Counted from the stretch's first letter, positions 52,395 to 61,259 are shown. The stretch: DNA of 64,000 nucleotides from Mucilaginibacter sp. (GCA_028288305.1 JAQBOA010000059.1:53507-117506), one strand, 5' to 3'. Made by a program: numbers and translations. Notes: generated from the letters alone by a model not told the origin.

Positions 52395-52925
52395 TTACTC
52401 GCTTTTCTTTACTGTGGTAGTAGTAGTTGTTGTTTTTGTGCCCGATACTACAGTTGGTTTCTTTTTATAAACTTTATGATAAACATGTGTTGCACCTTTA
52501 TTCGCATTTGCACTATGCACAACATGGGTAGATGTTGTTGTTTGGGTGGTGCTTGTTGAGCTTGCAGGTGCAACCGGCGCCGGTTTGGTTTCGGTAGTAG
52601 TAGTTACCTCGGTTGTTGGCAGAACAGGTTTCTCAGGTTCGGGTGTTACCAGTACCACCGTCGGAGCTACCGGTGCAGGCGGAGGGGTTACCACTACAGG
52701 TGCTGGTAATTTACCGGTTACAGTGCCATCAGCGGCCCCGCTAATTGCACCTTGTGTGCCGGTGCCTTCCATTTTTATTTTTGTTACCTTACGGCCATTG
52801 ACACCGGTTTTAACTTTCTTTTTAACCTCAATGCGGTTTTTGGAACTGTCGATAGTTTGGGCATGTGCAGGTTGGATTGCCCAAACCATACCAGCCATTG
52901 CTAACATTAAACTGATCTTTTTCAT
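52395..52925 (-). CDS. Secreted Pro/Thr/Val-rich low-complexity protein
   Basis: 176 residues with a Sec signal peptide (ISLMLAMAGMVWAIQPAHAQ). The mature part has a Lys-rich start, a Pro/Val-rich centre (PAPVVVTPPPAPVAPTVV), long Thr runs and a basic tail. No family was recognised; the composition suggests an unstructured periplasmic or surface linker protein. The strand is set by the signal peptide and start context; the opposite strand has a long open frame caused by the same low-complexity DNA. Confidence 0.6.
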   Translation of the reverse strand: MKKISLMLAMAGMVWAIQPAHAQTIDSSKNRIEVKKKVKTGVNGRKVTKIKMEGTGTQGAISGAADGTVTGKLPAPVVVTPPPAPVAPTVVLVTPEPEKPVLPTTEVTTTTETKPAPVAPASSTSTTQTTTSTHVVHSANANKGATHVYHKVYKKKPTVVSGTKTTTTTTTVKKSE

Positions 52926-53288
52926 AATTATGTATATTGGTTATATATGCGTTAATTGTAACATAACTATTACAATATTGTTTCCCATCTTAACTAAAAA
53001 CAATTAATACATCATAAACTAAAACGCTTATATGCTTCTTTTGCCCGCTCTTTAAACCCATTATATGACGCAATTAATCCTTCAGCCTTAGGTACGGAGC
53101 CTACGCTGAATTTGTTGAGTGCTTCGACACAGTAAAATACTTTGTTTTAAAGCCTGTATTTATTACAAAATGACAGATATTTTTGTTAGTCAATATTTAT
53201 AAAATAAAATTTCAAAATATTCGAAAATTTAGAATGATATTTGCTAAATTCTTATTAAATAAAATTTTATTTTATTAGCTCTTTCGTT
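52926..53288. other. Intergenic region, AT-rich, with a degenerate palindrome
   Basis: No gene is supported. Around 53085-53175 there is sequence like a decayed TGTCAT-type repeat (ACTTCGACACAG-like core, ACAAAATGACA end). The last 70 bases before the RsbR gene are over 80 percent A+T and probably hold its promoter. Confidence 0.4.
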
Positions 53289-54152
53289 ATGGCCCATACT
53301 CTTAATAATAAAAAAAGTGAAATCCTGGAATTATGGATGAAAAATCAATTAGCAGATTCCGGACTCCGGGATGACTTGATCAGCAATAAAGATCTGAGAG
53401 TACAATCAGAAGAGTTGGTTAATGCTTTGATCACAAATCTGAATGATAACAATATCAACAACAGCCAGTCGCCGGATTTTGACAAGGTGACTGAGCTACT
53501 TGGCGGCATCTCCATATCCAGGGCGAGGCAGGGGTTTAGCCCACGCGAAACCGGCAATTTTATTTTAACATTAAAAGAAGCCTTACTTGAAATTTTAAGA
53601 CAGGAACCGTCTGATGTAAATGTTTTATTTGAGGAAAGTTTAAAATTGAGCAGACTGCTGGACAACTTCACCATATTAACCTTTGAAACTTTTATCAAGG
53701 GTAGGGAAGAAGTTATCCTGCGCCAAACTGACGAGATTACTGATATCTCTACTCCGGTTATTAAGGTTTGGGATGGTATTTTAGCAATGCCGATAATTGG
53801 AACACTCGATAGCGCGCGTACTCAGGTAGTGATGGAAAACCTGTTGCAAAAGATCGTGGAAACCGGCAGCAGTATTGCCATTCTGGATATTTCAGGCGTT
53901 CCCGCCGTAGATTCCCTGGTTGCACAGCACTTATTAAAAACGGTTAGCGCCACCCGGTTAATGGGGGCAGACTGTATAATTAGCGGAATAAGACCAGAAA
54001 TTGCACAAACCATCGTTCACTTAGGCATTGACCTTTCTCAAATCATTACCAAAGCATCATTAGCCGGGGCTTTACAATATGCTTTTAAATCGCTGAGGCT
54101 TGAAGTAAAAAGGTCTGCTTTGGAGGTTAATGGGATCGCCAACATTCAGTAA
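53289..54152 (+). CDS. rsbR: RsbR-type stressosome scaffold protein (RsbRD-like N-terminus, STAS)
   Basis: 287 residues. Residues about 5-135 resemble the helical RsbRD-type N-terminal domain (KSEILELWMKNQL...ISRARQGFSPRETGNFILTLKEALLEIL). Residues 155-270 are a STAS domain. Of the two RsbT phosphorylation sites known in Bacillus RsbRA, the second is kept (Thr241 in GIRPEIAQTIVHLGI) while the first is a Ser (Ser209 in VDSLVAQH). It starts a five-gene run and should form the stressosome shell with RsbS. Confidence 0.9.
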   Translation: MAHTLNNKKSEILELWMKNQLADSGLRDDLISNKDLRVQSEELVNALITNLNDNNINNSQSPDFDKVTELLGGISISRARQGFSPRETGNFILTLKEALLEILRQEPSDVNVLFEESLKLSRLLDNFTILTFETFIKGREEVILRQTDEITDISTPVIKVWDGILAMPIIGTLDSARTQVVMENLLQKIVETGSSIAILDISGVPAVDSLVAQHLLKTVSATRLMGADCIISGIRPEIAQTIVHLGIDLSQIITKASLAGALQYAFKSLRLEVKRSALEVNGIANIQ

Positions 54153-54160
54153 TAAATACG

Positions 54161-54565
54161 ATGGAGAGAATACCTATTTTAAAATTGGGTGCGTTCCTGC
54201 TGGTGACCATTCAGATAGATCTTTACGACCGTTTAGCCCTTCACCTTGAAGAAGACCTGGTGGCCATGGTTGAAAAAAAATCTGTAAAAGGTGTATTGAT
54301 TGATATTTCTGCTGTAGGAATCGTCGATTCTTTTATGGGGAGGATACTGGGTAATATTGGCAGTATGTGTAAATTACTGGACGCTGAAACAGTGGTAGTT
54401 GGGATGCAGCCTGCTGTAGCCATTACACTGGTAGAACTTGGATTGCCTTTAAAAGGTGTGTATACTGCTTTAAATGTAGATAAGGGAATGGAGCTATTGA
54501 GATCGAAGATCGAAATCGAGGATACAATAGGAGACGACTATGATGACGATACTTCCCCTAACTAA
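54161..54565 (+). CDS. rsbS: RsbS-type STAS stressosome protein
   Basis: 134 residues, a single STAS domain starting ERIPILKLGAFLLVTIQIDL. The phosphorylatable Ser is Ser57 in DISAVGIVDSFMGR, matching the RsbS Ser59 context, and QPAVAITLVELGLPLKGVYTALNVDKG is the conserved RsbS end. A short acidic tail (DDYDDDTSPN) overlaps the RsbT gene by 26 bases. Confidence 0.92.
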   Translation: MERIPILKLGAFLLVTIQIDLYDRLALHLEEDLVAMVEKKSVKGVLIDISAVGIVDSFMGRILGNIGSMCKLLDAETVVVGMQPAVAITLVELGLPLKGVYTALNVDKGMELLRSKIEIEDTIGDDYDDDTSPN

Positions 54566-54959
54566 GGACACCATGCCGGTTTACAGGGAACAGGATGTTA
54601 TACCGTACCGGAGCCGCGTTAGGGAATATGCCGTTAAAATAAAAATGGGCCTGGTAAGCCAAACCAAACTAATCACTGCCGCCAGTGAAATTGTTAGGAA
54701 TATGCTCAAATATGCTAATGGTGGCGAAACTATCATTGAAATTGTATCCAGGGGAAGAGATAATGGTATCCGTTTAACGTTTGATGATAAAGGGCCTGGA
54801 ATAGCTGATATTCCGAAGGCTATGAAAGATGGCTTTTCTACGGGCAGAAGCCTCGGGCTGGGGCTACCTGGTACTAAAAGACTGGTCAGTGAATTTGATA
54901 TTAAAAGCGAGCCTGGATCAGGCACAACGATTACTATTATTATGTGGATAAATGGTTAA
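54540..54959 (+). CDS. rsbT: RsbT-type anti-sigma/STAS serine kinase
   Basis: 139 residues with the GHKL ATPase fold: N box ASEIVRNMLKYANGG, G1 box DDKGPGI, G2 box GLGLPGTKRL. The preferred start (54540) overlaps RsbS; a later Met at 54573 (MPVYREQDVI) after the RsbS stop is also plausible. RsbT phosphorylates RsbR and RsbS and, once released, activates a downstream partner. Confidence 0.9.
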   Translation: MMTILPLTKDTMPVYREQDVIPYRSRVREYAVKIKMGLVSQTKLITAASEIVRNMLKYANGGETIIEIVSRGRDNGIRLTFDDKGPGIADIPKAMKDGFSTGRSLGLGLPGTKRLVSEFDIKSEPGSGTTITIIMWING

Positions 54960-55974
54960 CGCAACGCATATCAGTTTCGCGGCTAGTGACAGGAGTTATT
55001 TTTCAATCATTAAAAAGGACATCCATAACCTGGCAAAAGATGCAGGTTTTAGCAATAAGAAATTAGCAGACCTCGATATTATTGTATCCGAGATAGCCTC
55101 AAATTTACATAAACATGCCGTCGACGGAGAAATTCTGGTGGGCTTATTTAAAGAAAAGGAGAACCAATACATAGAACTGATCAGCATTGATAACGGTCCT
55201 GGTATGCATGAGCCACATAAAATGATTGAAGATGGCTTTTCAAGTGCTAATACCATGGGAATAGGATTAGGCAGTATAAAGCGCCTTTCAGATCAGTTTG
55301 ATCTTTATTCGATGAATGATTGGGGAACAATTATATTAACACGTATTTACAACAAAACGGTTGAGCAAGGGTTGTTATTAACCCCTAAAGTTACTATCCG
55401 GCCATTGGTAGTTACTATGCCCGGACAAATTAAAAGTGGCGACGGTACTTATTATACAGTAACACCACAACATTTAAAATTATTGGTAGCTGATGGCCTT
55501 GGCCATGGAGAGGAAGCCAATTTCGCTGTTACTGAGGCGGTAAAAGCTTTTAAGGAGTGTGCTGATCCTTCCCCTTCAAGGATATTGAAATATATCCATG
55601 AAGCCATCCGTAAAACGAGAGGGATAGTTTGTTCGATCGTAGTGTTTGATTTTGAAAGTAAAAAATGGAAAATGGCAGGCGTGGGTAATATAAGTACCCG
55701 TATGTCTAATTTCCTTCGGATTAAAAATCAAATGTCTTACAACGGCACTATAGGGCATAATATGTTAAATGGAATAATTAACCACGAGACTAAGCTGGAG
55801 GATTATAACCAGGTTACTTTATGTTCTGATGGTATCAATCCCCGTTGGGATATGGCTAAGTTCACGGGTATAGGCCGCTGTGACCTGAGCATACAGGCTG
55901 CTGCGATTTACAAAGATTTTGCCGGTAAAACCGATGATATGTCAGTAGTGATCGCTAAAATCAATCAAGGATGA
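54952..55974 (+). CDS. GHKL ATPase fused to SpoIIE/RsbX-like PP2C phosphatase
   Basis: 340 residues. N-terminal half is an RsbW/RsbT-like ATPase (IIVSEIASNLHKHA, SIDNGPGM, GIGLGSIKRLSD); the C-terminal half is a SpoIIE-type phosphatase with metal-binding VADGLGHGEEA, CSDGI and the final TDDMSVVIAKI. RsbX resets the stressosome by removing phosphate from RsbR/RsbS, so the fusion may join kinase and phosphatase functions. Overlaps rsbT by 8 bases and the next gene by 4 (ATGA). Confidence 0.88.
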   Translation: MVNATHISFAASDRSYFSIIKKDIHNLAKDAGFSNKKLADLDIIVSEIASNLHKHAVDGEILVGLFKEKENQYIELISIDNGPGMHEPHKMIEDGFSSANTMGIGLGSIKRLSDQFDLYSMNDWGTIILTRIYNKTVEQGLLLTPKVTIRPLVVTMPGQIKSGDGTYYTVTPQHLKLLVADGLGHGEEANFAVTEAVKAFKECADPSPSRILKYIHEAIRKTRGIVCSIVVFDFESKKWKMAGVGNISTRMSNFLRIKNQMSYNGTIGHNMLNGIINHETKLEDYNQVTLCSDGINPRWDMAKFTGIGRCDLSIQAAAIYKDFAGKTDDMSVVIAKINQG

Positions 55975-57188
55975 CCCAGTTGGTACAGGTAGCCGTAGAG
56001 AATGAAATGGACCTGGCACTGGCCTATAAAAAGTCCATTAAGGCAGCTGAGTTGCTTGGGCTATCTATTTCTACACAAACATCTTTCGCTACGGCTGTTT
56101 CGGAGGTTTGCAGGGAAGTGATTGATAAAACCCATGAAGGCTCGGTAAGTATTGAAATTCATGGCAAAAAAGAGCCCTTTCAGATAGTCGCAATTATTAC
56201 TTACAAAGAGACACCTAAAGTGGGAAGTCTTGAAGCCGGACTTAAATATGCCAGGAAGCTTGTGCCACAATTCAGTTCCTCCGTATTAAACGGTAAAGGT
56301 ACTATCATTTTACAAATGGGTATTCCCCGTGCTTCCCTTGTAAATAGTGAAAAGATATTAGCGGTTAAAAACTACTTTGAAAATGCCGGCCCTAATACAC
56401 CTTATGAAGAAGTGCGGCAACGTAACCTGCAATTGTTTCTGACTAATGAAAAATCAGAGCTGGCGCTTTGGCAGTCTGAATATTTAAATGAGCAAAAAAA
56501 CGAATTTCTTTCCGTTGCCAGTCATGAACTGAGAACACCTTTAACTATATTAAAGGCATTCACCCAACTGGCTTTAAGAAGTGAATGCAGCCCTGTCACA
56601 GTAGCCTACCTGAAAAAAGTGGATGCGCAGGCCACTAAAATGCAGATGCTGATCCAACAATTAATGGATATTTCCAAGCTCGAAAACAGGGAAGCAGATT
56701 ATAATAAAGAACAGACCGATTTTAATAGCTTCCTGAACGAGATCATTGAGCTTATCCCGCAACTTGTATCATCACATGAGCTTATGATTGACCTGGACGA
56801 ATCAGTGATTGTTTCAATTGATAAGTTACGGATTGAACAGGTGATCCATAACATTATAGGAAATGCGGCTAAGTATTCTCCAAATAACCGGCAAATCAGG
56901 TTAAGCAGCAAATCCAATTCAAATAAGGAGGTTATTGTTTCCATTCAGGATTATGGTATAGGGATGTCCCCGACAGAACTGCATAAAATATTTGACAAAT
57001 TTTACCGGGTTGAACAGGTGAGCAGGAAATACAACGGCTTAGGAATGGGTTTGTACATTTCCTCCAAAATCATTGCCGACCACGGAGGTAAAATATGGGT
57101 GGAGAGCGTGGAAGGTTCAGGCTGCACGTTTAGCTTTAGTATACCTCTCATTATCATACCTGTTAAAAAAGAGAGGATTACTGTATAA
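55971..57188 (+). CDS. Soluble histidine kinase with degenerate ATPase-like N-terminus
   Basis: 405 residues, no membrane segment. Residues about 1-130 resemble a GHKL anti-sigma-type domain (SFATAVSEVCREVIDK) but lack recognisable G1/G2 boxes, so nucleotide binding is doubtful. Residues about 175-405 are a complete kinase: HisKA with VASHELRTPLTIL (phospho-His), N box IIGNAAKYSP, then DYGIGMSP, FDKFYRV and GLGMGLYISSKII. It is the likely output of the stressosome operon. No response regulator is adjacent. Confidence 0.88.
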   Translation: MTQLVQVAVENEMDLALAYKKSIKAAELLGLSISTQTSFATAVSEVCREVIDKTHEGSVSIEIHGKKEPFQIVAIITYKETPKVGSLEAGLKYARKLVPQFSSSVLNGKGTIILQMGIPRASLVNSEKILAVKNYFENAGPNTPYEEVRQRNLQLFLTNEKSELALWQSEYLNEQKNEFLSVASHELRTPLTILKAFTQLALRSECSPVTVAYLKKVDAQATKMQMLIQQLMDISKLENREADYNKEQTDFNSFLNEIIELIPQLVSSHELMIDLDESVIVSIDKLRIEQVIHNIIGNAAKYSPNNRQIRLSSKSNSNKEVIVSIQDYGIGMSPTELHKIFDKFYRVEQVSRKYNGLGMGLYISSKIIADHGGKIWVESVEGSGCTFSFSIPLIIIPVKKERITV

Positions 57189-57419
57189 GTATGCTGAGTA
57201 TTGCTGCCTTTAGAGACATTTATTATTGCAAATAACATACTCCAACACCTCAAAAATCATATAAGTATTCAGGGAAATTTGCATTTAGGACATAAAAATG
57301 GACTATATCATAAATCGTGATCAGCCCATTTATAGTTTGGAGATATGAAGGGAGCTTTTTAACTGCAGAAATTATTTTGTGTCATCTTCTATTAAACGAC
57401 ATGTATATTAAATTTTCCG

Positions 57420-57875
57420 TTATGATTTGCTTAGTGCAATACATAACATGACCAATGAAATAAACTGCAGAATATTTCTGAATGTAGTCAGCCGCAACCA
57501 TTGATCAGCTCTTTGTTGAAGCGCCGGTGTAACAGGAGTTGTTGCCAGCATTTTTGAAAAAGCCAGGATTTCTTTTAAAAAATATGCTACTGTGGAAATA
57601 ACAACCAGCAGAAAACAGGCAAAGGCAATGATAAAATATAAACGTATGGCGCTAAACTGCCAGTTTGTGATCGTGGCTATAATAAATGATACTATAAATA
57701 AGATTTGAACAGGCATCCAAAAAAGTTGAGCTTTTTTGCTTTGTTCGTTAATCAATGAGAACGATACAGGGGGATTGGCAAACCATTTCGGCATATTAAA
57801 TGCCCTTTCATAACCGCCTGCAATAGCAATTACTCCCGCCATAATTGTTGCCGCCCAAAGAAAGAATGTATTCAT
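57420..57875 (-). CDS. Four-helix membrane protein, DUF1772-like
   Basis: 151 residues with four hydrophobic segments (FLWAATIMAGVIAIAGGYE, WMPVQILFIVSFIIATI, LYFIIAFACFLLVVISTVAYF, ILQFISLVMLCIALSK). The size and spacing resemble DUF1772 proteins, some of which are anthrone-oxygenase-like, but the match is weak. It follows an SDR gene on the same strand by 42 bases. Confidence 0.6.
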   Translation of the reverse strand: MNTFFLWAATIMAGVIAIAGGYERAFNMPKWFANPPVSFSLINEQSKKAQLFWMPVQILFIVSFIIATITNWQFSAIRLYFIIAFACFLLVVISTVAYFLKEILAFSKMLATTPVTPALQQRADQWLRLTTFRNILQFISLVMLCIALSKS

Positions 57876-57917
57876 AAATTTATTTTAAATTGTTAATTAT
57901 TTTGTTTTTTTGATTTG

Positions 57918-58670
57918 TTACCCTGCTGTTGTACCTCCGTCTATAGCTAATGCTGCGCCTGTAATCATTTTTGAGTTATCAGAAGCAAGGAAAGTAATAA
58001 ATGGAATAATATCATCAACTGTAGCCACCCGTCCCAAAGGCATGGAAGCTGATATTTTTTCAAACATGCCAGGTATTTTCTCAACGCCTTGCAACCATTG
58101 TTCAGTTGCCATTGCACTAATAATAAGCGCATTCACCCTTATCTGGTTTCTTGCATGCTCTAAAGCAGCAGCTTTTGTTAATCCAACCACACCGTGTTTT
58201 GCCGCGACATAAGCCGCGATACCTTGTCCCACGCCTTTAACCCCCGCAGTACTGGCTGTATTTATGATGCTGCCACCACCTGATTGCTTCATGGCCTGTA
58301 TTTCATATTTCATGGCATGAAAAGTCCCGGTAAGGTTCAGCATAATGTTATTTACAAATTGCTCACCTGTCATATTTTCAATTGGCCCGAAATACAAATT
58401 ATTGCCTGCGTTATTAAAAGCGACATCTATTTTACCATACAACCGGATGGTTTCTGACACGGCGTGTTCAACCTGTTGTTCTATTGTTACATCCGTTTGT
58501 ATAAAGGTGGCTTCCCCGCCCCTCAAACGTATGTCAGTTTCAATTTCAGTACCTTCTTTAATGCGTCTTCCGCAAAATACTACTTTGGCATTTGCATCTG
58601 CGAAAGCCCTTGCTGCAGCAGCGCCCAATCCTGAGGTAGCTCCCGTTATAAATATCACTTTGTCTTTCAT
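57918..58670 (-). CDS. SDR family oxidoreductase
   Basis: 250 residues, the standard SDR length. TGATSGLGAAAARAFA is at the start, NNAGNN, the catalytic Ser and YVAAK follow, and the end is KMITGAALAIDGGTTAG. The substrate is unknown. It lies in the middle of a same-strand run with membrane protein genes. Confidence 0.88.
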   Translation of the reverse strand: MKDKVIFITGATSGLGAAAARAFADANAKVVFCGRRIKEGTEIETDIRLRGGEATFIQTDVTIEQQVEHAVSETIRLYGKIDVAFNNAGNNLYFGPIENMTGEQFVNNIMLNLTGTFHAMKYEIQAMKQSGGGSIINTASTAGVKGVGQGIAAYVAAKHGVVGLTKAAALEHARNQIRVNALIISAMATEQWLQGVEKIPGMFEKISASMPLGRVATVDDIIPFITFLASDNSKMITGAALAIDGGTTAG

Positions 58671-58705
58671 TTTTAATTTATTTGAACATCAATTTGAAAC
58701 TGTGT

Positions 58706-59413
58706 TTATGCATTTACTGGTTCAGGCCGTTTTTTAATTAAGGTGAACCCTATGCCTATCATCCATATAAAAGACGGGAACCGGACAACTGGAAGTAAAT
58801 AAGTAACCTGTGGAATAATTAAGCCGAGTACAGATAATTCTGCTATGGCAGCCAGGATAAGGCCAAACCATGCTAACCATTTGGGAGTGTAGTTGCCAAG
58901 TAAACAAGGAACGGATATCCCGGCTATCAGCAGGCCGATGGTAACAGTAAAAGCAACTCCTCCGCAGCCAAACCCTAAAATTTGTATGGCATGCAATACA
59001 TTCAAATCGTTGGCTATACCTGGTTGAGCTAATACCCAACCACAAAGGCCGGAAAGCATCAATAAGATAGATGCAGCTATTCCGCCAAAGAAAGCAATGC
59101 TTACACCTGTTGCGTTTACTCCCAAAAAACTAAGCCTGCTGGTAACCGCCGCGGTAAATATGCCCAATGGAATTGCGGCCCCGAATTGAAAAATCGCGTT
59201 AGCTCCAATAGCGTCAGGAAATTGCAGGAATATTTTTTGCGCTGTTACTAATGGTCCAAATGGGCGTGGGAACTGTGCCCCGTGTGATAAAATACCGAAG
59301 AAGATCAGGCCCATAATAAACAACAGCGCATATATAGTCGCTAAAATACCTGGATGTGGCCCCCTGTGTCTATCGTACGGAAAACGGGGTGTATTACTGT
59401 TTGATAATGTCAT
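58706..59413 (-). CDS. Polytopic membrane protein, uncharacterised
   Basis: 235 residues from ATG 59413 (MTLSNSNTPR); a more distant ATG would add 31 residues and overlap the preceding gene. Six or seven hydrophobic helices (LATIYALLFIMGLIFFGILS, IFFGGIAASILLMLSGLCGWVLA, WLAWFGLILAAIAELSVLGLIIP) resemble small DUF4386-like or hypothetical inner-membrane proteins. No family was recognised with confidence. Confidence 0.6.
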   Translation of the reverse strand: MTLSNSNTPRFPYDRHRGPHPGILATIYALLFIMGLIFFGILSHGAQFPRPFGPLVTAQKIFLQFPDAIGANAIFQFGAAIPLGIFTAAVTSRLSFLGVNATGVSIAFFGGIAASILLMLSGLCGWVLAQPGIANDLNVLHAIQILGFGCGGVAFTVTIGLLIAGISVPCLLGNYTPKWLAWFGLILAAIAELSVLGLIIPQVTYLLPVVRFPSFIWMIGIGFTLIKKRPEPVNA

Positions 59414-59502
59414 AAAATAAATTTTAAGAATGAATAAATTATATGTTGTTAAAAAAGTCTTTTCAAGTTTGATAGGCATTATAATATCTGATCCATGTGC
59501 GA

Positions 59503-60149
59503 TCACTCATTACATTTGGCCAGGTAATCCATATTTTCCTTTTCTCCCCAATAAGGTTTCAAAATGGAAGTTTTATCTTCTTTTGCAAATAGCACTTTAG
59601 CTTTTTCAAAATAGGGTTTAGCTTTGTTTTTGCCGCCACCCCATATCTTAGGTTTGTTAAATACAGGTATACCTCCCAGATAATAAATGCGGGGATTTTC
59701 TGGATTTATTTTTTTTGCCTTGTCAAGACTAACATTCATCAAATCGAGGTATTTTTTCCACCGGGTAGGGGGATCAACTAAAAACCTCGCAAAAGCCACA
59801 TACCCGGTTAATATCAGGCTTTCATCACCGGAAGCATTAATGTTGTTAACCTTTTCAAGATATTTGTTGGCTTCATCAAGTAATTGGTCTCTGCGTTTTG
59901 CGTCTTTTCTTTTAATGATATGTACGCTTTAACATACGCGGCATAATAATTGGCTGCCCATTCTTTGTCCCATTTGGCAGCAATAAGATTGAATTTATTA
60001 TTCGCATCCATCATATCAGTCATACTTGTAGCTGATTGAAGGGTTTTGTATGCCTCGTTCAACGAAGTGCTTAGGTCTTGTGCACTCACTTGTTTCACAG
60101 TAATTAAAAGAAATATAAATCCAATAATTGTTTTCATAAGCATTCTCAT
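59503..60149 (-). pseudogene. Secreted helical-repeat protein interrupted by a one-base frameshift
   Basis: The N-terminal part (from ATG 60149, with a signal peptide IIGFIFLLITVKQVSAQ) runs in frame to about 59910. After SLKEK the reading shifts: the next frame continues DAKRRDQLLDEANKYLEKV...AFARFLVDPPTRW and ends in YWGEKENMDYLAKCNE. One base seems to be lost in an A-rich run (plus-strand T run 59903-59914). Restored, the protein would be about 215 residues, like a family of secreted TPR-like Bacteroidota proteins. Sequencing error cannot be excluded. Confidence 0.72.
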
Positions 60150-60244
60150 ATTTGTCTTGTTTTATTGTTTACTATTTTTTAAAAATTCAAAAAGGTAATG
60201 TATCCACCAAGGATAATTTATTAGCTTATATTTTATTATTAATA

Positions 60245-60263
60245 TAGTTTGCATTGCAAACTA
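60245..60263. promoter_or_regulatory. Candidate operator 1 (19-base palindrome)
   Basis: TAGTTTGCATTGCAAACTA is perfectly palindromic around one central base. It lies upstream of the frameshifted gene and downstream of the winged-helix regulator, and matches a second site at 61241-61259. Confidence 0.6.
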
Positions 60264-60343
60264 AAAAGATAAAAAAAATAGTTAAGGCATTTCCTATGCT
60301 TTTGTTTAAAAGGATATCAATGTTATGTAACCGCTCATATTGC

Positions 60344-60631
60344 TCATAAATGCAAATATTTTTTGATGTCTTCTACATACTTTCCAAACGCGCTTCTTCC
60401 CTTATCAGTCAGTTTACATATAGTATGCGGATAATTTCCCTTAAATGTTTTTGTTACTTCTATATACTCTGCTTCATTCAATTTTTTTATCTGATGGCTT
60501 AAATTTCCTTGTGTTGTATTGGTTATTTCCATTAAATAATTAAAATCTGCTTGTTTCATTTTAATCAGTGCAGATACTATTGCCAGGCGTACAGGTGTAT
60601 TTAAAACAGGATCTAATTCATTATACATCAA
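60344..60631 (-). CDS. Winged-helix transcriptional regulator (HTH_34-like)
   Basis: 95 residues: DPVLNTPVRLAIVSALIKMKQADFNYLMEITNTTQGNLSHQIKKLNEAEYIEVTKTFKGNYPHTICKLTDKGRSAF, the pattern of a small ArsR/MarR-like single-domain regulator. It is 8 bases downstream of a membrane protein gene, with which it is probably cotranscribed. Two similar palindromes near the operon (60245 and 61241) are likely its binding sites. Confidence 0.85.
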   Translation of the reverse strand: MMYNELDPVLNTPVRLAIVSALIKMKQADFNYLMEITNTTQGNLSHQIKKLNEAEYIEVTKTFKGNYPHTICKLTDKGRSAFGKYVEDIKKYLHL

Positions 60632-60639
60632 TTACCGAA

Positions 60640-61209
60640 TTATATTTTTGAATATTTAAGTAGATAACCCGGAATCAGATAGCCTACAATAACGGCTATT
60701 CCTTGTAAAAGAGGCATGTATGTATCTGTGACAAATATGCCCGCAACAGAAAAAAATAGAAATATCACTCCTCCTATAACAAGAGGTTTAAAACGTAGCG
60801 TCAATCCCGATACTAAAGTTCCTATTCCCCCTATTAATAACGTATAGGTAAAAGGCGGTTGTCCTTTTATCACATTGATAAGAACCACTAAAATGAAACT
60901 AATTCCTAATACTAACCATAATCTTTTAAGATAATAGCTTAGATAGGTTTCAAATGTATACCGCTTTTCTACATTGTAAAAAGTGATTATAATACCGGTA
61001 ATCACCAATATTGGGAACGGAAGAAAATAAAATTTAAAAGAAGTGTAGGCATGCAATATAAAAAACGAAAAACTTGCTATAGCGATAAGCCATCCCCACA
61101 ATAAGAAAAAAAAGCTATGCTCTTTTATATTCTCTTTTGTTTTGGCGATAACTTCCAAAATCATTTGAAAGCCCAGCGAGGGGTTGAGTTCGTTTTCTAT
61201 ACTTTCCAT
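60640..61209 (-). CDS. Polytopic membrane protein linked to winged-helix regulator
   Basis: 189 residues with about six hydrophobic segments after a polar N-terminus (FFLLWGWLIAIASFSFFILHAY, FYFLPFPILVITGIIITFY, LWLVLGISFILVVLINVI, PLVIGGVIFLFFSVAGIFV, GIAVIVGYLIPGYLL). Membrane proteins of this kind are frequently paired with HTH_34 regulators in Bacteroidota. Function unknown. The upstream region has a -7 box and an overlapping palindrome. Confidence 0.7.
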   Translation of the reverse strand: MESIENELNPSLGFQMILEVIAKTKENIKEHSFFFLLWGWLIAIASFSFFILHAYTSFKFYFLPFPILVITGIIITFYNVEKRYTFETYLSYYLKRLWLVLGISFILVVLINVIKGQPPFTYTLLIGGIGTLVSGLTLRFKPLVIGGVIFLFFSVAGIFVTDTYMPLLQGIAVIVGYLIPGYLLKYSKI

Positions 61210-61228
61210 TCTTTTTTTAATATGATAT

Positions 61229-61256
61229 CAAATGTAAATATAGTTTGCAATACAAA
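61229..61256 (-). promoter_or_regulatory. Candidate promoter of the membrane protein/regulator operon
   Basis: Minus strand: TTTG (61256-61253), 16-base spacer, TACATTTG (61236-61229), 19 bases before the start codon. The 19-base palindrome at 61241-61259 covers the spacer and the -33 box, as expected for repression. Confidence 0.5.
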
Positions 61257-61259
61257 CCA
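61241..61259. promoter_or_regulatory. Candidate operator 2 (imperfect 19-base palindrome)
   Basis: TAGTTTGCAATACAAACCA matches operator 1 at 16 of 19 positions and overlaps the promoter of the membrane protein/regulator operon. Confidence 0.55.

Noticed and set aside
52546..53007. A long open frame on the plus strand opposite the Pro/Thr-rich gene
   Set aside because: It is the mirror of low-complexity DNA; the minus-strand frame has a clear signal peptide and a sensible mature composition, so the plus frame is not considered a gene.
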